From Bradyrhizobium sp. Ai1a-2 (GTDB taxonomy: Bacteria > Pseudomonadota > Alphaproteobacteria > Rhizobiales > Xanthobacteraceae), in assembly GCF_000426245.1 (NCBI RefSeq), contig NZ_AUEZ01000010.1, forward strand, positions 1 through 64,000: DNA of 64,000 bases, written 5' to 3'. This document shows positions 16,977 to 25,800 of this stretch, piece after piece (position 1 is the first letter of the stretch; each line of letters opens with the position of its first letter). The translations under genes were made by a program, and so were the position numbers. Below the pieces are notes generated by a model. That model was given only the letters and a program-made list of their open reading frames with translations. It searched no databases and was not told the origin of the DNA.

Positions 16977-17214
16977 GGCTCACCATCCTTCCGCACGCGC
17001 GTTCGGACAACTATTCTATCCCTGGTAGCGCCGCTTACCAAGGCCGGTCAGGGCCGCCCGGGCCGCATATCTACTCTACCCTCCGTTGTTTCGTGCCGAC
17101 TTCTCTCCTTTGATCGTTGGCGCTATCCTAGGGTGTGGCAGTGAAAGTTCCATTCTGTCGTCGACGATGGCGCGGGGATCTGACGTTCATTCGGGGCTCG
17201 GAAGCGAGGTTCAC

Positions 17215-18498
17215 ATGGCGGACAAGTCCAACCCACTCCAGGAATTCGTTGATGGAATTGCGGCCAGTGTTGCGATCGTGGGACGCGGGCAGGGAGGTGA
17301 GCTGATCGTTACCGCCTGCAACGACGGCTTCTTCGACATGACGGGCGGGCGGCGTGGAGGGCTCCGCGCTGCCTCCATGCTGCTCGATACGCTGATGCCG
17401 AGCTATGCGCGGCACGAGTTCCGAAAGAAGCTGATGGAGTGTTTCAGCACCGGGGTCGCCCAGGAGCTGGAGCAGGCCTATGACTTCAAGGACGGAACGC
17501 GCTGGTGGCGTCTTTCGCTCAAGCCGTTCCGGCATGCAGGCGGGAATTCGTCCGTGCTCGAGATTCTTGTCACGGGCCTCGATATCACGCCGAAAATGAC
17601 CCTTACGCATGAGCTGGAGGTGAGCACATCGCGCTTTCGGTCCGTCGTAGATGCCGCTTACGATGCGATCATCACGGTCGATCAGGAGCACAACATCACC
17701 CTGTTCAATCGTGCTGCGGAGAATCTGTTCGGATATGACGCATCCGAGGTGATCGGCCATCCCCTCGTCAGCCTCTTGCCGGAGAAATTTCGGCCACGTC
17801 ATTCCGCCTATATCCACCAGTTCTCCCGTTCGCCGGTCAATTCGCGGCAAATGGACGAGCGCAATCGGATCTGGGGGCAGCATCGTGATGGAACGCTGCT
17901 ACCGGTCGAAATCGCGATATCCAAGATCAACGTTGGCGGCTTGCTGGAGTACACGGCCGTCATCAGGGATATCACGGACCGTGTCCGCCTGATGGACCTG
18001 CTTCAGAAGCAGGCCGTGACCGACGAATTGACCGGCCTGCCGAACCGAAGAGAATTCCTCGAGGTCATGGAGAACGTTCTGAGCTCGAACGAGCATCTGG
18101 CGGTACTGATGCTCGACGTCGACTACTTCAAGAAGGTCAACGATACATATGGCCACGACGCGGGCGATGAGGTGCTTCGCGTTCTGGCCAAGGTCGGGAT
18201 GGCTGCGAGCCGCAAGATGGATGTATTCGCCAGATGGGGCGGCGAGGAATTCGTGGCGGCGCTGCCGGGGTCGGACGTCGACCAGGCGCGGGCTATTGCG
18301 GAGAAGCTGAGAGCGACATTCGAGAAGCAGGATTTCGAGCACGATTGGAGCGTCGGTCGTGCCATTCCCTTCACTGTCAGCATCGGTGTGGCGACGCGGG
18401 TCGATGGAGAGAATGATCTGGACGCGATCATGAAGCGTGCGGACGAGGCTCTGTACCAGGCAAAGGAAAGCGGACGAAACCGGGTCGAGGTCGGATAG
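17215..18498 (+). CDS. PAS-PAS-GGDEF diguanylate cyclase
   Basis: 427 codons from ATG 17215 (GAGG upstream); an in-frame ATG at 17086 is too far upstream and lies in non-coding-like sequence. Residues ~10-125 are a first PAS-like sensor and ~140-255 a clear PAS domain (RFRSVVDAAYDAIITVDQEH, LFGYDASEVIGHPL, IRDITDRVRL). The GGDEF domain (~265-425) is active-looking: DELTGLPNRREFLEVME, LDVDYFKKVNDTYGH, RWGGEEFVAALP, ISVGV-like VSIGVAT. No membrane helix, so cytoplasmic. It synthesises c-di-GMP and sits between the ABC pair and the EAL gene, all around the adhesin locus. Confidence 0.93.
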   Translation: MADKSNPLQEFVDGIAASVAIVGRGQGGELIVTACNDGFFDMTGGRRGGLRAASMLLDTLMPSYARHEFRKKLMECFSTGVAQELEQAYDFKDGTRWWRLSLKPFRHAGGNSSVLEILVTGLDITPKMTLTHELEVSTSRFRSVVDAAYDAIITVDQEHNITLFNRAAENLFGYDASEVIGHPLVSLLPEKFRPRHSAYIHQFSRSPVNSRQMDERNRIWGQHRDGTLLPVEIAISKINVGGLLEYTAVIRDITDRVRLMDLLQKQAVTDELTGLPNRREFLEVMENVLSSNEHLAVLMLDVDYFKKVNDTYGHDAGDEVLRVLAKVGMAASRKMDVFARWGGEEFVAALPGSDVDQARAIAEKLRATFEKQDFEHDWSVGRAIPFTVSIGVATRVDGENDLDAIMKRADEALYQAKESGRNRVEVG

Positions 18499-18538
18499 GA
18501 TTTCAAGGCTTTGGAGCTGTCCGAACGGCGCACTCGGC

Positions 18539-19870
18539 CTACGCTGCGGATGTGCCCGCAACGAATTGCTCGAAGCTGGCCGGATCGAGCGGCGGCGAAA
18601 TTGCATTGCCCTGACCGATATCGCAGCCGTGCTCGCGCAACCAGGCGAGCGAATCTCCGTCCCTGATGCCCTCCGCCACGACCTGGCAGCCGAGGTCGTG
18701 CACGAGGTCGATCGTCGAGCGCACGATGATCTGGTCGTTCCGATCGCTGGCGAGCTGGGAGACAAAGAGCTGGTCGATCTTCACGAACGTCGCCGGAATG
18801 TATTTCAGATATGAGAGCCCGCTCTGGCCAGTCCCGTAATCGTCGATCTCGATGCCGACGCCCAGCCGCCGAACCTCATCGAGGTGACGCCCGACGCGCA
18901 CCGGGTCCTTCATCAGGGCGCTTTCCGTCACCTCGATATTGATCCAGCCTGGCTGAACAGCGTGGCGCTCGAGCAGCTCGGCCAGTCGCGCCACGAAACG
19001 GTCGTCGCCCACGTCCCGCATCGAGACGTTGATCGAGATCAGGGGATCAAGACCGGCCGCTCGCCAGCGCGCGACCTGGGACAGTGCTGACTGCAGCGTC
19101 CAGTTCGTCATCGCATGCACGAGCGTCGTGCGTTCGACGAGCGGCACGAAATCGCCCGGTGGAATGGACCCAAGCGTCGGATGATCCCAGCGAAGCAGGG
19201 CCTCGGCGCCGATGCAGCGGCCGGTCGAGAGATCCGTCTTGGGCTGATAGACGAGATGGAGCTGCTCCTGCCCGGCAAGCGCCGGGCCGATATCGCGCAA
19301 GAGATGCGCGGCGCGGTGCGAAGCGCGATCAACCACCGGACTGTAGGGGCACCAGGGTTTGCCGCTCTCCAGGGAGCTGCGGGCACCGGCGATAGCGGCC
19401 TGCAACAGTTCGGCCACATCGCCACCGTGATGCGGGTAGCAGGCGACGCCGATGCCGACCGAGGTCGCCGCCGGCATGGTCGGCCCGATCGGCTCCCAGC
19501 CCCGTATCCCGTATGCGAGCTTGTTGAGGAAAGTCTCGATGCGGTCTGCGGTGTCGACTTGCAGGACGCCGAACCGCGCGGCCGAGAGGCTGTAGAGCCT
19601 GGCATTTGTCGGCAAGCACGCGCCGATCGCGGCAGCAGCGGCTTCGTCGAACAGATCCGCGGCGTCCGGTCCCAGGGTACGCGTGAGCTCGTCGTGCTGG
19701 TTTGGCGTAGCAGCATCGATAACGACGACCGCAATCTGCCCGTCGACGCGCTGGGGATCACCGATGAAGACGTCGATGTCGCCTAGAAATCGGGCTCGAT
19801 CGGGAAGGCGCCCCACCGAATGAGGATGCTCCGCTGCCTGCCGCGCCCGAAGGTTCGAACCGCCGGCCAT
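18539..19870 (-). CDS. Degenerate GGDEF - EAL phosphodiesterase protein
   Basis: 443 codons from the ATG at 19870; an ATG at 19888 overlapping the adhesin stop (19875-19877) is an alternative. The ~200-codon frame further upstream is a shadow of the adhesin gene. Residues ~20-180 are a GGDEF-like domain without the motif (SAARFGVL). The EAL domain (~190-440) keeps the catalytic set: GAEALLRWDHP, SINVSMRD, NIEVTESALM, IDDYGTGQSGLSYLKYIP, KIDQLFV, VAEGI, DIGQGNAIS. It should hydrolyse c-di-GMP and, overlapping the adhesin gene, is probably co-expressed with it. Confidence 0.9.
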   Translation of the reverse strand: MAGGSNLRARQAAEHPHSVGRLPDRARFLGDIDVFIGDPQRVDGQIAVVVIDAATPNQHDELTRTLGPDAADLFDEAAAAAIGACLPTNARLYSLSAARFGVLQVDTADRIETFLNKLAYGIRGWEPIGPTMPAATSVGIGVACYPHHGGDVAELLQAAIAGARSSLESGKPWCPYSPVVDRASHRAAHLLRDIGPALAGQEQLHLVYQPKTDLSTGRCIGAEALLRWDHPTLGSIPPGDFVPLVERTTLVHAMTNWTLQSALSQVARWRAAGLDPLISINVSMRDVGDDRFVARLAELLERHAVQPGWINIEVTESALMKDPVRVGRHLDEVRRLGVGIEIDDYGTGQSGLSYLKYIPATFVKIDQLFVSQLASDRNDQIIVRSTIDLVHDLGCQVVAEGIRDGDSLAWLREHGCDIGQGNAISPPLDPASFEQFVAGTSAA

Positions 19871-19874
19871 GACG

Positions 19875-22800
19875 CTAGTGCCCGCCATGGCCTTGGTCCT
19901 GCTCTGCAGGCATCGGCTCCTGGGGCGTAGCCGCGGCGGCGAGGCCCGCATCATCGTGGCCGGCCGCCGCGTGAGAGTCGTGACCGTCGGCTCCCGAGCC
20001 ATGACTATGGTCGATCTGGGCGTCGGCAAAGAGATGATCGGGCGGCGGCGGTTCGTGCGCTCCCTGGTCGGCTCCTGTGACCATGTGGGCATAGTCGGCG
20101 GCGCCGCCATGTGGTTGCTGGTCGGCCGCTTGCGCCATTGACGCGTGATCGCTGCTCGGCGACTGGACGAATTCCAGGTAGGCGCCGGCCGTCGAAGGTG
20201 TCGTGAATGCTTGATCCGCACTGACAGGACTGGTGGCGGCCTGCGCCGCGCCGCCCATCGCATCATGATCCTGGCCGATGTGCAGTCCCATGTCGCCGTG
20301 GCCGTCATGGGCCGCAGGGTCCTGGCCAAGATGCAATCCCATGTCACCATGATCGTCATGGCCAGCAGGGTCCTGACCAAGGTGCAGTCCCCTGTCGCCA
20401 TGGTCGTCGTGGCCGGCCGGGTCCTGGCCAAGATGCAATCCCCTGTCGCCGTGATCGTCATGGCCAGCAGGGTCCTGACCAAGATGCAGTCCCATGTCCT
20501 CATGGCCATGGCCCTGACCGTGATGCGCCCCGTGATCGGCGCTCGCCCCTATATCCGAGTCGGCACGTGACGTCGCGTCCGCGGCAGCGCTTCCGGCCGC
20601 CGACTGATGCTCATCGCCGGCACTCGTCACGGAAATATCGCGATCGGCCGCGCCCGCCTCGGCCACCGACGCATGGCCGGTCTGAGCATCTGCCGTCGTC
20701 TGGCTCTGGTCGGAGCTCTGCCCATCGCTTGTAGGCGCAGCCGCATCGGCATGCGCCGTCGCCTCTGCTGGCGTACTTGTGGCCGGATGCTGCTGGGCGT
20801 CGCTCGCAGCACCGCCTGCGTGAGAGGAATCGTGCGCGACTTGTTCGCCAACCTCCGCCGGCACGAACGCCGTTTGCATGTCGGCGGCATCCGCGGATAG
20901 TCCGACATCCTGCACGGTTGCTGCGGCGCCTGCGCCGTCGCTCGCTGCCGCCGTTGCGGGCACGGGATCGAGGTCCTGGAACGAGAACGAGATGTCGTTC
21001 CTGTCGAAGCCGGTGTTCTGCACCTGGACGGAGAACTGGATGGTATCGCCCGCATGCAGCTCAGGCTGGTAATCCTGGCCTGCGTTGCTGAACGTGCCCG
21101 TCGCGGGATCGAAGGCGACCGTGCCATTGAATCCGTCGAGCCAGCCGGTCGAGACGACAGCGTTCGGATTGTTGACGCCGATCTGCAGGCTCCATCCCTC
21201 GATGCTGCCGCCCTTCAGCATGTCGTCGGTCAGGGTGAGCTGGAAGGTCGCGTTATAGCCGCCGCCCCAGCTCGGATTGTACCAGTCGTTGACGCTCACC
21301 AGCGTGATGTTTCCACCGGCATCGACCGGAGGCGCAATCTCGCTGACGCTGTCCTGCGCGGCCGGCCCGGACGCTGCATCGCCACTCGCCGCCGCGCTGC
21401 TGGAGTCGTGTGCGGATGACGAGGCGTCCGATGGTGACGTCGCCGGCTGAGCCGCATCCTGTGCGCTCGCATGCTGGCTGGGCTCGCTCGCACCTGACGC
21501 AGCCGTGTCCGCCTGCGAAGCGGTGTCCGCTGGTGCAGTCGCGGCCGTATCATGCTGGTCGCTGCCGACCGCAGTTGCGCCGGTGTCGGTATGAGCCGCA
21601 TCCGTCGCCGGCGCGTCACTTGCGGGCGTTGATGACGAGGCATCCGACGATGACGTCGCCTGCTGGCCTGCATGCTCTGCGCCCGCCTGCTGGTCCGACT
21701 CGCTGGTGCCTGAAGCCGCAGTCGTGTCCGCCTGTGAAGTGGTGTCCGCAGGTGTGGTCCCGGCCGCATCATGCTGGTCGCCGCCGACTGTAGCGGCGCC
21801 GCTGTCGGCATGGGCCGCATCCGTTGCCGGCGCATCACTTGCGGGCGCAGCGCTTGGCTGCTGCGCGTCCGATGAGGCCGACGGCTCGGCTGCCGGCTGC
21901 GCGGCGGCCGCAGTCTCTGTTGCATCGCTGGACGCGGCGGCCGTGGACTCTTGTCCATCTGCAGCCGCGACCGTCTGGTCGGCCGGGTGGGTCGCAGTCC
22001 CAGCCGCATCGCTGGTGCCGGCTGTCGTCGTGTCTGCCAGATGATCGGATGAAACCTGATCGCTGGTGTGATCCGTCGTCGCGTGTGTGCTGTCCGTCGA
22101 TGGCGACGCGTCGTGATCCATTGCGACTGCGGCAACGGCAGCAGCAGCGTCCGCGGCCGTGGTATCCGAAGATGTATCGACATCCGGCGCTGGCGCCGCG
22201 ACGCTGGCGCTGAAGCTCGCCGTTCCCGTGGGCACAAGATCCCTGTCCTGGAACGAGAACGAGATATCGTCCTTGTTGTAGCCGGTGCCCTGCACCTCGA
22301 CGGTGAACGAGATTTTATCGCCCGCATGCAGCTCGGGCTGGTAGTCCTGGCCTGCGTTGCTGAACGTGCCCGTCGCGGGGTCGAAGGGGACGGTGCCATT
22401 GAAGCCGTTGAGCCAGCCGTTCGAGATGGTCGCGTTCGGATTGTTGACGATGACCTGCAGGAGCCATTCCTCGAGGCTGCCGCCCTGCAGCATATCGTCG
22501 GTGATGGTAAGCTCGAAGGTCGCTTGATAGCCGCCACCCCAGCTCGGATTGTACCAGTCGTTGACGCCGACGAGCGTGATGTCTCCACCTACATCGACCG
22601 GAGGAGGAGGCGCGTCAGCGGTGCCGGTCACGTCGACCGTCACGACCTGCGTTGTCGTCGCGCCGGACTCATCCGTGGCCTGGACCGTGAAGCTGTCGTG
22701 GACAACCTGTCCTGGCTGCAGCGACTGGGCGGCATCGTTGTTCAGGGTATAGACCCAGTGGCCGGTCTCGGGGTCGACGGTAAACGAGCCATAGTCCGAC

Positions 22801-25800
22801 GTCGCCGATCCACCCACCGACCAGGTTACGCTATCGCCGACATCGACATCCTTGGCGACGAGATCTCCGCTCGTCACCAGCGTCACGTCCTCCTGCGTCT
22901 CGCCTGTGTGTGTACCGGAGATCACCGGCGCGTCGTTGGTGCCCGTCACCGTCATGGTGATCTGTTGCTCGGAGACGGCGCCGTCGCTGTCGGTTACCTT
23001 GACGGTGAAGACATCCTGCGCGTGCTGGCCATTTTGCAATCCCTGGGCGGAGTCGTTGTCCAGCACGTAGCTCCAATGGCCGTCCTGATCGAGGGTCAAG
23101 TGTCCGTAGGTGCCTTGACCATCGTCCACGACGCTCCACGTCGCCGTATCACCGATATCAGGATCCGTAACCGAAAGCCTGCCGCTCGCGGTCAGGTCCT
23201 GGTCCTCGGTCACCTCGCCGGCGAAGGTGCCGGAGATCACCGGCGCGTCGTTGGTGCCGGTGACCGTCACCGCGACCTGATGCTCGCTGGTCGCGCCCGC
23301 GCTGTCGGTTACCGTGACCGTGAAGATATCCTGCGCGGTCTGGCCGTCCTTCAGCCCCTGCGCCGAATCGTCGTCCAGCGTGTAGGTCCAGTGGCCATTC
23401 TCGTCGACCGTGATCTCGCCATAGGTGCTGTGACCATCGTTCACCACGCTCCAGCTCGCGGTGTCGCCGACGTCGGCATCGCTGCTCGTGAGCGCACCCT
23501 GCGCCGTCAGCGTGCCGTCCTCGCCGACTGCACCGGTCGCGGTACCGGAGATCACGGGCACGTCGTTGGTGCCGGTGACCGTCACCGTGACGTGCTGTGT
23601 GACCGAAGCGCCTTCGGAGTCGGTCGCTTTGACGGTGAAGATCTCCTGTACGGTCTCGCCGGCCTTCAGGCCCTGGGCGGCATCGCTGTCGAGCGCGTAG
23701 GACCACGAACCGTCCGCATTGAGTGTCAGCTCGCCGTAGTGGCCGGTGTCGCTGCCGACCACGCTCCATGTGGCAGTGTCGCCGATATCGGCATCGCTGC
23801 TCGTCAGCGCGCCCCGCGCCGTGAGGGTGCCGTCCTCGCCGACCGCACCCGTCGCGGTGCCGGAGATCACTGGCACATCGTTGGTACCGGTGACCGTGAC
23901 GGTGACATGCTGCGTAACCGAGGCGCCGGCGGAGTCGGTCACCTTGACGGTGAAGATCTCCTGCACGGTCTCGCCGGCCTTCAGCCCTTGCGCCGCGTCG
24001 TTGTCGAGCGCGTAGGACCACGAGCCGTCCGGATTGAGCGTCAGCGCGCCATAGTGGCCCGCATCGTCGCCGACCACGCTCCAGGTCGCCGTATCGCCGA
24101 TGTCGACATCGGAGGAGGTGAGCGCGCCCCGCGCCGTCAGCGTGCCGTCCTCTTGCACGGTCCCCGTCGCTATGCCGGAGATCACAGGCGCATCGTTGGT
24201 GCCTACGATTGTGACCGTCACTGTGTGGTCGGTGCTGGTGCCGGAAGCATCGGTCACCCGCACCGTAAATATCTCTTGAACGGTCCCGCCTTCCCTCAAG
24301 CCCTGCGCGGCATGGTTGTCGAGCACATAATGCCAACCAGCGTCATTGCCCCGGGAGTCGAGGCCGAGACTGCCGTACTGGCTGTCGCCGTCACCGACGA
24401 TCTGCCAGGTAAGGCGTCCGCTCTCGTCGTCCGTGGCGGTAAGGACCCCCTTGGCGGTCCTGTCGCCATCCTCTTCGACCGTCCCTGACCCTGTCCCCGA
24501 AATCAACGGTGCGTCGTTGGTGCCGGTGATCGTGATCGTCACCTGCTGCGTCACGGTCGCGCCAGACGAGTCGGTCACCTGGACGGTGAAGATGTCTTGC
24601 GCAGTGTCGCCCTTGCCAAGCGCCTGCACGTTGGCCGCGTCATTGTCGAGCGCGTAGGACCAAGAGCCATCGGGGTTGAGCGTCAGCGAGCCGTACTGGC
24701 CCGTGTCGTCGCCGACCAGCGACCAGGTTGCCGTGTCGCCGATGTCTGCATCCGAGGAGGTCAGTGCGCCCTGCGCCGTCAGCGTGCCATCTTCGGCCAC
24801 CAAACCCGTTTCCGTGCCGGAGATCACCGGGATGTCGTTGGTGCCGGTGACGGTGACCGTGACCGTCTGGGTGACTTCCGCGCCGGCGGCATCCGTCACC
24901 TTCACGGTGAAGATCTCCTGCGCGGTCTCGCCGGCCTTCAGCCCCTGCGCGGCATCGTTGTCGAGCGCGTACGACCAACTGCCATCGGAATTGAGGGTGA
25001 GCTCGCCGTAATGGCCGGTGTCGCTGCCGACCACGCTCCATGTCGCGGTGTCGCCGATATCGGCGTCCGAGGAACTGAGCGCACCTTGCGCCGTCAGCGT
25101 GCCGTCCTCGCCGACTGCACCGGTGGCGGTGCCCGAGATCACGGGCACGTCGTTCGTGCCGGTCACCGTCACCGTCACTTGCTGTGTGACCGAAGCGCCT
25201 TCGGAATCGGTCGCCTTGACGGTGAAGATCTCCTGCGCGGTCTCGCCGGCCTTCAGCCCCTGCGCGGCATCATTGTCGAGCGCGTAGGACCAAGAGCCAT
25301 CCGCATTGAGGGTCAGTTCACCGTAGTGGCCGGTGTCGCCGCCAACCACCGACCAGGTCGCCGTGTCGCCGACGTCTGCATCGCTGCTCGTCAGCGCGCC
25401 CTGCGCCGTCAAGGTGCCGTCCTCGCCGACCGCGCCGGTGGCGGTGCCGGAGATCACCGGAACATCGTTGGTGCCGGTGATCGTCACCGTGACCTGCTGG
25501 GTGACCTCGGCGCCCGCGGAATCGGTTGCCTTGACCGTGAAGATCTCCTGCACGGTCTCGCCGGCCTTCAGGCCCTGGGCCGCATCATTGTCGAGTGCGT
25601 AGGACCACGAGCCATCCGCATTGAGCGTGAGTTCGCCGTAGTGGCCGGTGTCGCTGCCGACCACGCTCCAGGTCGCGGTGTCGCCGACATCAGCATCGCT
25701 GCTCGTGAGCGCGCCTTGCGCCGTCAGCGTGCCATCCTCGCCAACGGCGCCGGTGGCGGTGCCCGAGATCACGGGCACATCGTTGGTACCGGTGATCGTC

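Noticed and set aside
19871..20509. N-terminal ~200 codons of the EAL frame
   Set aside because: They overlap the adhesin's His-rich coding region in another frame and read as a Thr/Arg/Met repeat; the EAL protein is taken to start at 19870 or 19888.
20940..21310. RTX nonapeptide repeats as secretion signal of the adhesin
   Set aside because: No GGxGxDxUx array is present anywhere in the adhesin; the type I assignment rests on neighbours instead.
22068..24488. An 806-codon plus-strand frame and several similar ones (24597-25946, 26124-26870, and others) opposite the adhesin gene
   Set aside because: They mirror the VCBS repeats: long open antisense frames are expected in high-GC repetitive coding DNA. 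Their proteins are His/Arg/Gly/Val-rich, repeat with the same 315-base period, and have no ribosome site.
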